Source of the DNA: Aerococcaceae bacterium zg-1292
Lineage (GTDB): Bacteria > Bacillota > Bacilli > Lactobacillales > Aerococcaceae
Length of the DNA stretch: 64,000 nucleotides
NCBI GenBank assembly: GCA_016126655.1
Contig: CP065955.1
Coordinates: forward strand, 1,967,001-2,031,000
Direction: 5' to 3'
Part shown: positions 19,929-33,611 of the stretch, piece after piece
Numbering within the stretch: position 1 is the stretch's first letter
Layout of the letters: the number at the start of each line of letters is the position of its first letter
Made by a program: the position numbers and the translations under genes
The notes under the pieces: generated by a model
What the model saw: only the letters and a program-made list of their open reading frames with translations
Databases searched by the model: none
Told to the model about the DNA's origin: nothing

Positions 19929-20644
19929 ATTATATCTTCTACTAAATATTCAAAAATCATCAATAAAATAGGAAAAAACAATCTGGTTTTTTGATTATTC
20001 CAATCAAATCTATTATGGTTTTCGATAATAATAGTACAATCAGAAATTGTAGCCAAATCATTATCATTATCTTGTGTGAATGAAATAACTGGTATATTAT
20101 TTTTTTGTGCAGTATTCGCCTTATCAATAATAGAACCCGTATAACCACTCTTTGACACACAAATTAAATTATCGATTCGATTCAAATTGTTAACAAATAA
20201 AGCGCTACTATCTGCACCATTAGTAAAAATGATATTATTTCCTTTCCCTAGTAGTTTTTTATAAAGATACTCTGCTATAATTCCTGAATACCCAGTTCCC
20301 AAAATAAAAATAGTTTTATTTTTATCATTTAATATTAATTTCACATCATCTAATGCTTTTTTATTAAGTTCAAATACAGAAAGGAAAATTTCCGATAACA
20401 CATCCACATCTTGTTTACCTAACTGGTATTTAACATGGTGATGAGCAAACTCATATATCATTTCTGTATATCCCTCGAATCCTAATTTTTTAGCGAATCG
20501 AAAAATAGTAGATGCTGAAGTAAATGTTTCTTTTGCCATCATTTGAATTGTCATTGTGCTGATTTTTTCTGCATTAGATTCAATATAATCCAATAACGCT
20601 TGTTCATTCTCATTTAGTTTGGTGTGTTTATATGTATTACCCAC
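19922..20644 (-). CDS. RpiR/MurR-family regulator with SIS domain
   Basis: A 240-residue regulator. The N-terminal HTH_6 domain (about 1-75, with ASTIFRFAKKLGFEGYTEM) is typical of RpiR. The C-terminal SIS domain (about 105-235, with LGTGYSGIIAEYL and SKSGYTGSIIDKA) binds sugar phosphates. It starts with GTG, six to seven bases after AGGAG. It heads the PTS-GH4-gnd-gntK group and is the obvious controller, probably sensing a phosphorylated sugar or 6-phosphogluconate. Whether it activates or represses cannot be told from sequence. Confidence 0.9.
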   Translation of the reverse strand: MGNTYKHTKLNENEQALLDYIESNAEKISTMTIQMMAKETFTSASTIFRFAKKLGFEGYTEMIYEFAHHHVKYQLGKQDVDVLSEIFLSVFELNKKALDDVKLILNDKNKTIFILGTGYSGIIAEYLYKKLLGKGNNIIFTNGADSSALFVNNLNRIDNLICVSKSGYTGSIIDKANTAQKNNIPVISFTQDNDNDLATISDCTIIIENHNRFDWNNQKTRLFFPILLMIFEYLVEDIIE

Positions 20645-20794
20645 AATTCGTCTCCTACTTCATATAAATTCTTTCAATTAATTGTACCAAAACAATCTAT
20701 TAACTGCACGAAAAATTACAAATCCTTAAAATAAAAGAATATATATTACTCAATGGTAAATCTAAATATAGCAATGGTTTCTGTCGATAATTTC

Positions 20795-20823
20795 AACGCC
20801 CCATAAGTTACTTACAGGGCGTT
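20795..20823. terminator. Weak hairpin downstream of xfp
   Basis: AACGCCC pairs with GGGCGTT around a 15-base loop, about 100 bases after the xfp stop on the minus strand. It lacks a good U run. The rest of 20645-20919 shows no gene. Confidence 0.3.
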
Positions 20824-20919
20824 AAATCCTTTTGGAGGCAGAGTCATTGTACATTAACTTCTCTGAATAGTGAGCATATCCTCACCTCATTCGGGTTCAG
20901 ACACATATTGTCGTGCACA

Positions 20920-23286
20920 TTATTTTTTTAATTCTTCCCATTTCCACTCTAATACTTCAGGGATATCTGTACCATTTTCTCGAATATAGTGCGTATGGTA
21001 TTCAATCGTTTTATCCATTGTTTCCTTGAACGCTTGGGCTTTGTCATCTAACACTGCATTCGCAGCATCTTTTGCCAAATGGAAACGATCCAATTCTGAC
21101 AATACACGCATATCAAACGGCGTTGTAATATCACCATTTTCACGGTACCCATGAATCGAAATATTGTGATTGTGACGTTTAAAGAAAATATCGCGAATCA
21201 TACCTTCATAGCCGTGGAATGCGAAAATAATTGGTTTATCTGCCGTAAATAATTCATCAAACGCTTCATCACTTAATCCTCTAGCATCAATATCTGGGTG
21301 GCGCAAAATCAACAAGTCAACTACATTGATGAAACGAATTTTCAGTTCCGGAAATGCTTTATTGAGAAGCGAAATAGCTGCCAATGCTTCTAAGTTTGGT
21401 TCTGTACCCGCTGCTGCAAACACGACATCCGGTGTGCCACCTTGGTCCGTTGATGCCCAATCAATTACTTTATACCCTTTGTCCACTAATTCTTGGGCTT
21501 CATCCGCAGTATAGAATTGTGGGCGTGGGTGTTTTGAAGACACAATGAGATTAATTTTATCTTCATCTTTTAACGCTTTATCCATTACTGCTAATAAACT
21601 ATTGGTATCAGCTGGTAAATATTCACGAATAAATTCAGGTGTTTTTTCAGCTAAATGCGTGAGTAAACCAGGGTCTTGATGCGTGTAACCATTGTGGTCT
21701 TGTTGAAACACAGTGGATGTCGCAATCAAATTGAGCGATGGATAATTTTTACGCCATGGTGCATGTGTTTTTGACTTACGAAGCCATTTAAAGTGTTGGG
21801 TAATCATCGAATCCACTACTCTTAAGAATGATTCATAGGAAGCAAAAAATCCATGACGACCTGTTAAAACATAGCCTTCTAAAAATCCTTCCGCTTGGTG
21901 TTCCGATAATTGTGAATCGATGACCCGTCCAACCGGAGACAACCATTCATCGTAATTCTCATTCATTCTGCCTAACCATTGGCGATTAGTCGCATCAAAT
22001 ACATGTTGTAGACGATTTGATTTCGTTTCGTCTGGTCCAAACACACGGAAATTCGTTGGGTTTTCACGTATCAAATCAGCTGTATATTTGCCTAACTCAA
22101 TCATGTCTTGTGCAACCAATTCCCCTGGCTGTTGGATATCCAAAGCGTGTTTACGCCAGTCAGCAGTATTCATTTTTTCAACAATACCAGCATTGGTCAC
22201 TGGATTCATTGACATTCTTCGGTTACCTTTTGGTGAAATATCACGAATTTCGGCTTTAACATAACCTTTTTCGTCAAATAATTCTTCTGGCTTATACGAT
22301 TGTAACCACTCAATTAAATGCGGCGCAGTGCGCATATCTTTACCCGTTACTGGAATTGGTACTTGATGCGCTCTAAAGCCACCTTCAACAGGTTCACCAT
22401 TCCATTCTTTTGGACCTGTCCATCCTTTAGGAATTCGAACAATTAACACTGGCCATTTTGCTTGGGTTGCTTCTTCAGCTGGATGTCTTCTAGCTTCTGT
22501 TTGGATTGCTTGAATCAATTCTATCGCTTCATCCAATTTTTGCGCCATTTCTGGATGAACTACTTCAGGCTCTGTTCCGCCCACAAATATCGGAGTCCAT
22601 CCCAAACCGTTAAACATTTCCGTTAAGTCTTCGTTAGTCTTACGTTCTAAAATTGTTGGATTATGAATTTTCCCACCATTTAAGTATAAAATAGGTAAAA
22701 CTGCACCATCATTCACTGGGTTAATAAAAGTATTAGCGAACCATCCAGCTGCTAATGGACCTGTTTCTGCCTCACCATCACCTACAACTGTAGCCACAAT
22801 GACATTTGGGTTATCTAAGATTGCGCCAGTTGCGTGAGATAATGAGTAACCGAGTTCGCCACCTTCATGAATGGAACCAGGCGTTTCAGGCGCGGCATGG
22901 GAAGCGAGACCGCCTGGAAACGAGAATATTTTACATAATTGTTTTAATCCAGCTTCATCTTGAGTAATCTCAGGATATAATTCGGAATATGATCCATCAA
23001 TATATGAATTAGAAACCATTACCTGTCCACCATGCCCTGGACCTTCAATGTAAAACATATCGAGGTCATATTTATTAATAACACGATTCAAATGCGCATA
23101 AATAAAGTTTTGCCCTGAAATCGTCCCCCAGTGTCCAATTGGTGTTAATTTCACATCATCGCTCGATAACTCTCTACGTAACAATGGATTATCTTTTAAA
23201 TACATTTGTGCAACAGAAATATAATTCGCTGCACGCCACCATTTATCTACTTTTTCCAAGTAGCCTTTATCATCGTAATTCGTCAT
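20920..23286 (-). CDS. xfp: Xylulose-5-phosphate/fructose-6-phosphate phosphoketolase
   Basis: A 788-residue thiamine-diphosphate enzyme cleaving xylulose 5-phosphate to acetyl phosphate and glyceraldehyde 3-phosphate. Length and motifs are standard: [44 protein letters not shown] and the ThDP/Mg motif GDGEAETGP. It is the sink for pentoses produced by the ara genes and other pentosidases in this window. It is monocistronic with a near-perfect promoter. A XylR-like palindrome lies between promoter and start codon, pointing to pentose control. Confidence 0.97.
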   Translation of the reverse strand: MTNYDDKGYLEKVDKWWRAANYISVAQMYLKDNPLLRRELSSDDVKLTPIGHWGTISGQNFIYAHLNRVINKYDLDMFYIEGPGHGGQVMVSNSYIDGSYSELYPEITQDEAGLKQLCKIFSFPGGLASHAAPETPGSIHEGGELGYSLSHATGAILDNPNVIVATVVGDGEAETGPLAAGWFANTFINPVNDGAVLPILYLNGGKIHNPTILERKTNEDLTEMFNGLGWTPIFVGGTEPEVVHPEMAQKLDEAIELIQAIQTEARRHPAEEATQAKWPVLIVRIPKGWTGPKEWNGEPVEGGFRAHQVPIPVTGKDMRTAPHLIEWLQSYKPEELFDEKGYVKAEIRDISPKGNRRMSMNPVTNAGIVEKMNTADWRKHALDIQQPGELVAQDMIELGKYTADLIRENPTNFRVFGPDETKSNRLQHVFDATNRQWLGRMNENYDEWLSPVGRVIDSQLSEHQAEGFLEGYVLTGRHGFFASYESFLRVVDSMITQHFKWLRKSKTHAPWRKNYPSLNLIATSTVFQQDHNGYTHQDPGLLTHLAEKTPEFIREYLPADTNSLLAVMDKALKDEDKINLIVSSKHPRPQFYTADEAQELVDKGYKVIDWASTDQGGTPDVVFAAAGTEPNLEALAAISLLNKAFPELKIRFINVVDLLILRHPDIDARGLSDEAFDELFTADKPIIFAFHGYEGMIRDIFFKRHNHNISIHGYRENGDITTPFDMRVLSELDRFHLAKDAANAVLDDKAQAFKETMDKTIEYHTHYIRENGTDIPEVLEWKWEELKK

Positions 23287-23313
23287 TATTGAGTCCTCTC
23301 AAATCATAGTTTT

Positions 23314-23338
23314 GGTTAGTTTGTATCATAAACTAACC
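23314..23338. promoter_or_regulatory. XylR-box-like palindrome in xfp leader
   Basis: GGTTAGTTT and AAACTAACC form perfect 9-bp arms around a 7-base spacer, placed at about +3 to +28 of the predicted xfp transcript. The half-site TTAGTTT resembles the XylR operator half-sites known from Firmicutes (TTAGTTTG...CAAACTAA). No xylR gene is in the window. A simple leader hairpin is the alternative. Confidence 0.55.
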
Positions 23339-23347
23339 TACAACGTT

Positions 23348-23376
23348 ATTATAATGTATCTTTATTTTTCTGTCAA
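23348..23376 (-). promoter_or_regulatory. Promoter of xfp
   Basis: On the minus strand a perfect TTGACA (23371-23376) and TATAAT (23348-23353) are 17 bp apart. Confidence 0.9.
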
Positions 23377-23689
23377 TAGTTGCTGTCACTCTACAGAAAC
23401 TACATATAGATATGTTTTCAATTATTATTTAATATAACCAACAGTAATACAAAACTTTTAGTGCAATATGCAATATGAATCGAAAATTTGTTATATAAAT
23501 TTTATATCTGAATTCTAATTACATTCTACGAATATTTTTATATAAAAGAATTTATATCATATACTTTTGCATGGAAGGCTCTATATTCTCAGTATCACTT
23601 TTTGTATTCGTTACAAAAGGGAAATTTGTTACGGTCTATCGTGCCGATTTCGCTCATCAATGTAATCTAGAGAATCGCCGAAACTGTTT

Positions 23690-24413
23690 TCGACCTAAAA
23701 ACTGGATGCAGATACTAAAGAAACCTTAGTCTACTTTATTAAAACGACGAAGTATTCTCCTGAAATGATTGTAGGAAGAAAAAATCGTGAATGTTTCTAT
23801 GTCAATTATCTATTATTGGATTCATCATGGACATATCGGGTTATCCTATGTGGATTTGTTGTAACCTAGAAAAACTAAGGCGCCTAGAAAAAAACAATCG
23901 AAAAACTTTAGCGTAAAAGGTAACTCGATTGAAATATGTCCGGATATCATTAATCAGCGTCTAAATTCGGATTATTATGACATTGATTTCGTGATTTTGA
24001 CAAGAGCTTTAAAATCTTGTCTACTGGTGATGACAGATCACTATACGCGTCATCAATTGATACGATCTCTTCCAAATAAAACGGTACAAGCAGCCAACGA
24101 ACAAGTCACATTGTTAAGGCAATCATTTAATATAAAATCCATTACTTCTGATAATAGAACTGAATTTTTTAGATTACATGAAGTGTTTGATGATGGACAT
24201 GTTTATTATGATCACCCTTATTGTTCGTATGGAAAAGGAACAAATGAAAATCATAACCGGTTAATCCGTCGATTTTTACCGAAAGGAACAAAGGAAACCA
24301 CTCCTGAAGAAGTGGCTCGCATTGGACAATGGATTATAATATTCCGTTTGAGATACGGTATACAGGTTAACTTGGTCTTGAAATTCAACGTTTTATCTAA
24401 TTATACCCAATAA
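23690..24413 (+). pseudogene. IS30-family transposase remnant
   Basis: The longest frame (from 23991) reads ILTRALKSCLLVMTDHYTRH...RSLPNKT...ITSDNRTEF, then YDHPYCSYGKGTNENHNRLIRRFLPKGT, which is the catalytic core of IS30 transposases. The HPYCSYGKGTNENHN motif is characteristic. Upstream, pieces such as YYWIHHGHIGLSYVDLL and PRKTKAPRKK appear in other frames with stops, so the gene is broken by several frameshifts. The GHWEIDTV segment expected before ILTRA is altered, the second D of the SDNG motif context is changed to SDNRTE, and the C-terminus is lost. It overlaps the end of the DUF6171 gene. The stretch 23380-23690 shows nothing recognisable. Confidence 0.85.
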
Positions 24414-24640
24414 CTCTTAGGGCAGCGCTTTGTTGATAAAGCTGTCCTAAACTTATAAAAACAACCGCAGACTGTACATGTATGTTCTTGACGAAATGGA
24501 CAATGTTCACATACTCGTTGGCGTCTTTTCCATTCCTTATCATCCACTAGATTTACTTCCACAGACAATTGTTCTTCAACTAATGCATCAATATTTATTG
24601 TTAAAAGTACTTCATGTCTTTCGCATCCCTTACATGGCAT
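24401..24640 (-). CDS. DUF6171-type small cysteine-rich protein
   Basis: A 79-residue protein with eight Cys: a CKGC-x-RH pair near the start, CEHCPFRQEHTCTVCGC in the middle and a C-terminal KRCPKSYW. This spacing suggests a zinc-binding fold and matches my memory of the DUF6171 family. It starts 4 bases after the stop of the GH51 gene with only a weak ribosome site, so it is probably translated by coupling. It is the last gene of the arabinan operon. Its role there is unknown. Its stop lies within the decayed IS30 element, so the original C-terminus may have been altered. Confidence 0.75.
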   Translation of the reverse strand: MPCKGCERHEVLLTINIDALVEEQLSVEVNLVDDKEWKRRQRVCEHCPFRQEHTCTVCGCFYKFRTALSTKRCPKSYWV

Positions 24641-24643
24641 GTT

Positions 24644-26086
24644 TTACACATCCAATTCAACAGCAATCACAGACATTGGAGGCAATGCCATTTCCACTTC
24701 ACTTTCATTAGTACTAATGTCAGTAAATTCTTTAACATCTACTTCATTAGGTTTCTCAAACGTATTATGAGCATCCATCGCCTCAGCCGCTAAAATTCTT
24801 CCCTTAACATTATTTACATTCGTTTCAAAATCGATACTAACATTTTCAACATTTTCAATATTATAGTTACAAATAGTAATTGTTATTTTATTTTCTTTTT
24901 TAGAAATAGATAAAGAAATATTTTCTGGTATCTCACCATAGTACTCAATCAATTCGGCATCTTGATGATTTTGATACAAATCAAACACGTGGTATGTTGG
25001 AGTTTTTATCATTGAGTGACCTTCTGTTAAAATGACGGATTGAAGTACATTAACAGTTTGGGCTAAATTGGCCATATATACTCTATCAGCATGATTATTG
25101 AATATATTCAAAGTAATTGCGGCTACCATTGCATCTCGTATCGTATTCTGTTGATATAAAAATCCTGGGTTCGAACCCGGTTCCACAGCAAGCCAGGAAC
25201 CCCATTCGTCGACAATTAAGCCTATTCTTTTTTCAGGATCATATTTATCCATAATTATTGAATGTTTTCGGATTAATTCATCCATTCTATTGGCGCTTTT
25301 GATTAGAGACCACCACTCCTCTTTAGGAAAACCAGTAGCCGTTCCTTTATTCAACCACTCCCCAGTTAATGCATAGTGATGCAAACTAATTCCATCAAAC
25401 CAAGGAGAAGCATTTTTCATTAATACGTCCATCCAGTTATAATCATCAACATTAGGTCCACAAGCTATTTTATATATTTTTTCAGAACTATACTGTCTAA
25501 CATATGTTTGATATTGACGATATAAATCCGAATAATATTCAGGCCTCATATTTCCGCCGCATCCCCAACTTTCGTTACCAACACCGAAAAACCTCATCTT
25601 CCAAGGCTCTTCCTGGCCATTATCTTTTCTCAAATTTGCCATCGGTGACTCGCCGGCCATCGTAATATATTCGACCCATTCTTGCATCTCTTGGACTGTT
25701 CCACTACCTACATTACCATTAACATATGCTTCACATTCTAATTGTTTTACTAATTCAAAAAACTCATGTGTTCCAAAATGATTATTTTCGGTTACACCAC
25801 CCCAGTGAGTATTTACTATTTTCTTTCGCTCAGATTTTTTACCAATACCATCTTTCCAATGGTATTCATCAGCAAAACACCCTCCTGGCCATCGTAAAAC
25901 TGGTATTTTAATTTTTTTCAAAGCCTCAACCACATCGGTTCTCATACCATTGACATTAGGTATATCTGAATCATCTCCAACATAAATTCCTTCATAAATA
26001 CATCTTCCAAGATGTTCCGAAAAATGACCATAAATGTATTTACTGATTATCGTACCTTTTTTACTACTTAAAACGTTGATTGCCAT
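24644..26086 (-). CDS. abfA: GH51 alpha-L-arabinofuranosidase (first of two)
   Basis: A 480-residue cytoplasmic enzyme. The acid/base Glu172 is in GVGNESWG and the nucleophile Glu294 in IVDEWGSW, within a TIM barrel flanked by a beta-sandwich. It hydrolyses terminal alpha-L-arabinofuranosyl bonds of imported arabino-oligosaccharides. It is 14 bp after a second GH51 gene, with which it shares only family-level similarity in the motifs, so the two probably differ in linkage preference, as the AbfA/Abf2 pair does in Bacillus subtilis. A GAAGGAG site precedes the ATG. Confidence 0.93.
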   Translation of the reverse strand: MAINVLSSKKGTIISKYIYGHFSEHLGRCIYEGIYVGDDSDIPNVNGMRTDVVEALKKIKIPVLRWPGGCFADEYHWKDGIGKKSERKKIVNTHWGGVTENNHFGTHEFFELVKQLECEAYVNGNVGSGTVQEMQEWVEYITMAGESPMANLRKDNGQEEPWKMRFFGVGNESWGCGGNMRPEYYSDLYRQYQTYVRQYSSEKIYKIACGPNVDDYNWMDVLMKNASPWFDGISLHHYALTGEWLNKGTATGFPKEEWWSLIKSANRMDELIRKHSIIMDKYDPEKRIGLIVDEWGSWLAVEPGSNPGFLYQQNTIRDAMVAAITLNIFNNHADRVYMANLAQTVNVLQSVILTEGHSMIKTPTYHVFDLYQNHQDAELIEYYGEIPENISLSISKKENKITITICNYNIENVENVSIDFETNVNNVKGRILAAEAMDAHNTFEKPNEVDVKEFTDISTNESEVEMALPPMSVIAVELDV

Positions 26087-26100
26087 TTCAATCTCCTTCG

Positions 26101-28810
<2,710 letters not shown>

Positions 28811-28811
<1 letters not shown>

Positions 28812-29764
28812 TACTGACCTCCTGGCTCACCAAAAATAGGAAAGCCATCTTCGCTCCATGTAAATATTTGCGCATGCGCATGTCGATTAGGATTATTCAA
28901 TGGATCGCCACTTTCATTTCTAGTTGGTCTAGCATGATAAATTAATATATCTTTATCGCCATCTTCTGACACCGTAAATGAATTATGTCCAGGACCAAAC
29001 AATTGGTTTTTTTCAGATGTTTTAAAAATAGGATCGGAAATTTTATGCCATGAAAATCCATTTAACAAATTATCATGGATATCTGCCCATAAAAGACCTA
29101 TTGCATAATTTTCATCTGTTGCACTTGCTGAATATGTAATAAATACTTTTCCATTTCTAATAATGACAGCTGGTCCTTCATTCACTTTAAAGCCTATCTT
29201 TTCCCATGAATATTCTGGAATCGAAAGCAATGTCTGATAACCAGTTAAAGTCCAAGGATTTTCCATTTCCGAGATGTATAAGTTTGAATTCCCAGGAATT
29301 CGTGGATCTTGCTGGGCCCATACATAATATAATCTTTCATGTAACTCAAATACCGTTGCATCAATACTAAAACTTTCAAATTGAGTTTTAATTTGCCCTT
29401 TTTCTACCCATTCACCTTTAAATGGATCTTCATTAGTATTTTCTAAAACAAACATCCGGTGATGATTATGGCGGTTTCGAATTTCTGAATGATCAGCCGC
29501 GGCAAAATATATATACCAAGCACCTCTTAAATAATGTAATTCTGGTGCCCATATTAATTCACTTAAATTTCCTGTTTCATGGGCTTTCCAAATAGTTTTA
29601 ATTTCTTTCGTTTCACCTAATTCATTGATAGAGTTTGCTCGTCTCAACTCTATTGATTGAAAATCAGGAACAGAACCAGTAAAATAGTACATTCCATCAA
29701 TATGCTTATATACCCAAGGGTCTGCTCTTTCCATCAAAAATGGTGCATTGTATTTTTCTACCAT
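28811..29764 (-). CDS. GH43 exo-acting alpha-L-arabinofuranosidase-like
   Basis: About 317 residues. The motifs RADPWVYKHIDGMYYFTGSV near the start, LIWAPELH, SIDATVFEL and KVNEGPAVI give the Asp/Asp/Glu triad of GH43. The overall pattern resembles exo-1,5-alpha-L-arabinofuranosidases of single-domain GH43 type. The start at 29764 is chosen because GGAGG lies upstream. An in-frame extension to 29809 would run into the preceding gene. It is cytoplasmic and complements the GH51 pair and the other GH43 genes on both sides. Confidence 0.85.
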
Positions 29765-29768
29765 ACTT

Positions 29769-31181
29769 TTATTCCTCCACTTCAACAATAAATATCGGCT
29801 CTCCTTCATTGGATAAACCAGTAAAATTTACAACTTCAGCTTTTTGTAAATCATCCCAAGATTTCGTTAAAATTCCTGAATATTCTTTTCCATCTTCTAA
29901 TCTTATTATTATTTCATCATTGTTACTTCTAACTATTTCACCTTTAATTCCTTCTCCAATAATCGTCTGATTATTAATATTTACAACCTTAGGTTGAGCG
30001 ATATTGTCAGTTATTAGTTTATCCATTTGGATAACTTTAAATGTACCAGAAAACGAATTAATATCTACCCTTTCATCTAATTTTCCATTATACCTCTGCG
30101 GAGACATAACTGGCCATCCATTTTCCAAAAAATGAAGTTGGTGAACACGAACTTCATGTAACTCTCCAGCATGTGGAAATCGTGTATGAAAAATTAGAAA
30201 GTATGCATCTAAATCTGGATCATAATAAGTTGAGTTATGCCCAGGAGATACATATCCACTGCTCTTAGTGGTATCATTCACATACGAAAAATTCCCTACT
30301 AACTTGACTCCGAACCCTTGTATACTGATATCATCAAATAATGTATTATATTTACCTTTTATATTAGAAAATATATTACCTTGTATATCTTCATATGGTC
30401 CGTTTGGTTTTTTAGATCGAGAAACTCTGATATTATACCCTCCCTGAGCATCTAGCCCACCAAAAGAGGTAAATAAATAGTAATATCCCGTTTCTTTATT
30501 GTATTGAATATAAGGTGCTTCAATTCGACTATGATTTCCTCCGGCAAGATGTGTTCCGTAAGTATTTCTATCAATAGGGAGTCCCGTTTCTTCGTCCATT
30601 TCTAAAATATATATACCTCCGGAATATGAACCGTAAACCATCCATAATTTTCCTTCATTATCATAGAACACATGGGGATCAATAACATTTGGATGTTTTG
30701 TTGCATCATAAGATTTTCCAAATTGTGTCCCTGTGCCTGAATATAGAAATGATTCAATTTTCTTATACGGCCCTTCTATCTTATCCGAAACGGCTACCCC
30801 GAGAACCGATAAAGGACTACTTCCTTCGCAAAGACAATAATATAGATAGTACTTACCATCTTTCAGTTGAATAATATCAGAAGCCCACAGAGTATCAGTC
30901 TTCGCATATTTAAAATCTTCCGCTAATTCTTCTTTTATATTTTCAAACAATTTAGTATTATTGACATTAGTTGATATCTGATTCCAGGCAACTAAGTCCT
31001 CACTCTTTGCAAAGGCAGCATGAGATCCGATAATATAAAACTGATTGTCTGTCTCTATAATTGAAGGATCATGAACTGAAACATTTTTGAATTCGGCCGT
31101 GTTAGCACTTACATTTATCTGTGAAAATACACTGCTTGATATTAGCAGTATACACAAACTAGATAATAGTCTTTTTTTCAT
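29769..31181 (-). CDS. Secreted GH43 endo-1,5-alpha-L-arabinanase (Abn2-like)
   Basis: A 470-residue protein with a signal peptide (MKKRLLSSLCILLISSSVFS, cleavage likely after VSA near residue 26). The propeller domain shows VHDPSII, NVIDPHVF and RIEAPYI as the acidic triad, plus WMVYGSYSGGIY. A small C-terminal beta domain follows. Length and two-domain plan match Bacillus subtilis Abn2. It would cut arabinan outside the cell, producing oligosaccharides for the ABC importer encoded just upstream. It overlaps the YesL-like gene by 23 bases. Confidence 0.9.
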   Translation of the reverse strand: MKKRLLSSLCILLISSSVFSQINVSANTAEFKNVSVHDPSIIETDNQFYIIGSHAAFAKSEDLVAWNQISTNVNNTKLFENIKEELAEDFKYAKTDTLWASDIIQLKDGKYYLYYCLCEGSSPLSVLGVAVSDKIEGPYKKIESFLYSGTGTQFGKSYDATKHPNVIDPHVFYDNEGKLWMVYGSYSGGIYILEMDEETGLPIDRNTYGTHLAGGNHSRIEAPYIQYNKETGYYYLFTSFGGLDAQGGYNIRVSRSKKPNGPYEDIQGNIFSNIKGKYNTLFDDISIQGFGVKLVGNFSYVNDTTKSSGYVSPGHNSTYYDPDLDAYFLIFHTRFPHAGELHEVRVHQLHFLENGWPVMSPQRYNGKLDERVDINSFSGTFKVIQMDKLITDNIAQPKVVNINNQTIIGEGIKGEIVRSNNDEIIIRLEDGKEYSGILTKSWDDLQKAEVVNFTGLSNEGEPIFIVEVEE

Positions 31182-31773
31182 TTATTATTCCTTTCTTAAT
31201 TAATTTTCTAACAATTATTTTTTCTATAACTACTACAAAAAAACTAGCAGATAACAGCAATAGCATAAGATTTATTTCAGCTAAACTACTAATGCATACG
31301 AAACAAAAAACAATAACAAGTGATTCTTTGATTGTAATAAACGGCGCAAGTAATGCTTTTATTAGAAGATTTTTCTTTCTTTCATCTATAAAAGTCTGCA
31401 TAATGATATAATTAGCCAACATACTCACCATATAAATTATCAACAGTCTCAACGGTAATTTGAAAAAAGCAGAAATAATTGGAAATTCATCTACAAGATG
31501 ATATTCAGCTATCATAAATAAAAGAACTACAGAAATAATTAATGATTCTAACCAGTTTTTTTTGAATTCTAATATATAAGTTTTTACAAAGCATTTTATA
31601 ATCTCACTGTAATTAAAACTATCATTCAACAAATGATAGGTTTTAATTAATGCTTTCGTTGAAGGAATTAACCCTAATATGAAGACCCCAGAGAGTAAAC
31701 CCACCCAAAATAAAATACTTAAAACCACGCCATTTGTTATTATTCTTAAATACCACATTAATTTATTGCTCAT
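31159..31773 (-). CDS. YesL-family (DUF624) membrane protein
   Basis: A 204-residue integral membrane protein with about five hydrophobic helices and the opening NGVVLSILFWVGLLSGVFILGLIPSTKAL, a typical DUF624/YesL start. YesL-type genes commonly lie with sugar ABC importers and glycan-degrading enzymes. Their function is not established, with a transporter accessory role usually supposed. Here it is 2 bp after the second permease gene and overlaps the secreted arabinanase gene. Confidence 0.87.
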   Translation of the reverse strand: MSNKLMWYLRIITNGVVLSILFWVGLLSGVFILGLIPSTKALIKTYHLLNDSFNYSEIIKCFVKTYILEFKKNWLESLIISVVLLFMIAEYHLVDEFPIISAFFKLPLRLLIIYMVSMLANYIIMQTFIDERKKNLLIKALLAPFITIKESLVIVFCFVCISSLAEINLMLLLLSASFFVVVIEKIIVRKLIKKGIINEKKTII

Positions 31774-31775
31774 TT

Positions 31776-32609
31776 TTAACCCTTCGTTCCCGAAATTGCA
31801 ATTGATTCAATAATTTGTTTTTGGAATATAATAAATACAGCTAGAACTGGAATTAAAGAGACTACAGACGCTGCCATAATCAGCGGATAATCTGTTTGTA
31901 TTGCATATGCAGCATTTAAATTGGCAATAACTACCTGCAATGTTTGTTTGCTTGGCGTATTTAAATAAATTAATGGAGCTAAGTAATCATTCCAAACTCC
32001 CATAAACCATAAAATGAATTGTGCAGCTACAGCAGGTTTTATTAACGGGAATATTAATCTTGAAAATATTGTAATATAGTTAGCTCCATCTATTTTCGCT
32101 GCTTCTACAACAGAATCTGGAATATTAGATAAATATTGTCTTAAAAAGAATATCATTGTGATATTGCCAAACAAACCAGGAACTATTAACGGTAATAAAG
32201 TATCAATCCATCCAATTTTCGAAAACATCATAAATTGTGGAATCATTACAGCAGGATAAGGCACCATGATAGCTGATAATAACACCAAAAATATAATGTT
32301 TTTAAATGGTAATTTCAGTTTTGCAAATGAAAAGGCAGCTAAACTTGATGTTAAAGTACCCACAATTGTAACACTTAGTGATACAATTACCGTATTTTTT
32401 ATACCCGAAAATAATGTATCTAATTCCAACAATCTTTTATACGCATCCAAAATTATTGGCTTCGGTATCCATTGTGGAGGCAATTGAAAGACTCCCTCTC
32501 TATTTTTTAAAGAAGTAGAAATCATCCATAACAGTGGACCAACCATAATAATCGCACCAATTGAGAGAATTAATACAATGAGGATATTTATAATTTTTTT
32601 ATTCTTCAT
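31776..32609 (-). CDS. Sugar ABC permease, MalG/AraQ type
   Basis: A 277-residue permease with six hydrophobic helices. The EAA loop (EAAKIDGANYITIFSRLIFPLIKPA) that docks the ATPase is clear, and the C-terminus ends IAISGTKG as usual in this family. It pairs with the permease 12 bp upstream. By analogy to AraNPQ of Bacillus subtilis it takes up arabino-oligosaccharides. No ATPase gene is in the operon, so a shared MsmX/MalK-type ATPase elsewhere is likely. Confidence 0.93.
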   Translation of the reverse strand: MKNKKIINILIVLILSIGAIIMVGPLLWMISTSLKNREGVFQLPPQWIPKPIILDAYKRLLELDTLFSGIKNTVIVSLSVTIVGTLTSSLAAFSFAKLKLPFKNIIFLVLLSAIMVPYPAVMIPQFMMFSKIGWIDTLLPLIVPGLFGNITMIFFLRQYLSNIPDSVVEAAKIDGANYITIFSRLIFPLIKPAVAAQFILWFMGVWNDYLAPLIYLNTPSKQTLQVVIANLNAAYAIQTDYPLIMAASVVSLIPVLAVFIIFQKQIIESIAISGTKG

Positions 32610-32621
32610 TATTTTTCACTC

Positions 32622-33521
32622 CTAATCGATTCGATAAGATTTTTTGTTGTTAATATAAAATTGTAATGCAGTTACCGCAAAAACTATCACAGCTAAAACC
32701 AAGGCCATACTACTTGCATATCCCATTTGCCAGTTTTTAAAAGCCTTTTGCCATATATACCATACTATGGTAGCTGACCCATATCTGGGTCCACCTGTCG
32801 GTGTCATAATATTTATTTCTGTAAATATTTGTGACCCGCCAATAATATTTGTTACTACTAAAAAGAAAGTAACAGGTTTTACCATTGGCCAAGTAATAAA
32901 TCTAAACTTTTGAAATACTGAAGCCCCGTCTAATTCAGCTGCTTCGTAAAATGTTTTAGGCACACTCTGAATCGCTGCTAAATATAACAACATTGAATAC
33001 CCCAAACCCTTCCAAATTGTCATAATGATAATAGCCGGTTTTACTGTATTGGTATTTTGTAACCAATTAGGACCATCAATTCCAAATATATCTAACACTT
33101 GATTAACAAGTCCAAAGTCTCCATTATAAGCCCATTGCCATAAGATAGATACAGCCGCTAAAGAAGAGATAACAGGTATATAGTAAATTGTTCTAAAAAT
33201 TGTCGTACCGCGTATCCCTCTACTTAAAGCCGATGCAAGAGTAAAAGATAAAATCAGTCCAATTGGTATACCAATCATCAAATAAAAAGTATTATATAAT
33301 GTTTTATAGAAATAAGGATCATTAAACATCTGCACAAAATTATCTAATCCAATAAAATTCATTCTGCCTAACCCATTCCAATCGGTGAATGAAGCATATA
33401 TTGAATAAATTAATGGAATCAGTGAAAATAAAACAAATCCTATTATTGGTGCTAAAATAAATAGAAAGGCAACTCTATATTCTTGTGTATGAAGATTACC
33501 TTTACGTTTTTTTATATGCAT
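32622..33521 (-). CDS. Sugar ABC permease, MalF/AraP type
   Basis: A 299-residue permease with about six helices, starting with YRVAFLFILAPIIGFVLFSLIP. The EAA loop is EAAELDGASVFQKFRFITWPMVKP. It forms the heteromeric channel with the MalG-type permease that follows. AAAGGAG precedes the ATG. It is separated from the binding-protein gene by 90 bp with no strong terminator visible. Confidence 0.93.
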   Translation of the reverse strand: MHIKKRKGNLHTQEYRVAFLFILAPIIGFVLFSLIPLIYSIYASFTDWNGLGRMNFIGLDNFVQMFNDPYFYKTLYNTFYLMIGIPIGLILSFTLASALSRGIRGTTIFRTIYYIPVISSLAAVSILWQWAYNGDFGLVNQVLDIFGIDGPNWLQNTNTVKPAIIIMTIWKGLGYSMLLYLAAIQSVPKTFYEAAELDGASVFQKFRFITWPMVKPVTFFLVVTNIIGGSQIFTEINIMTPTGGPRYGSATIVWYIWQKAFKNWQMGYASSMALVLAVIVFAVTALQFYINNKKSYRID

Positions 33522-33611
33522 AAAAACATACTCCTTTCTGTAAAAAAAGAAGCAAGTTTATTGTACAATATTAAATACTTACTTCTTTTTCTACAATATC
33601 AACTCAAAATG

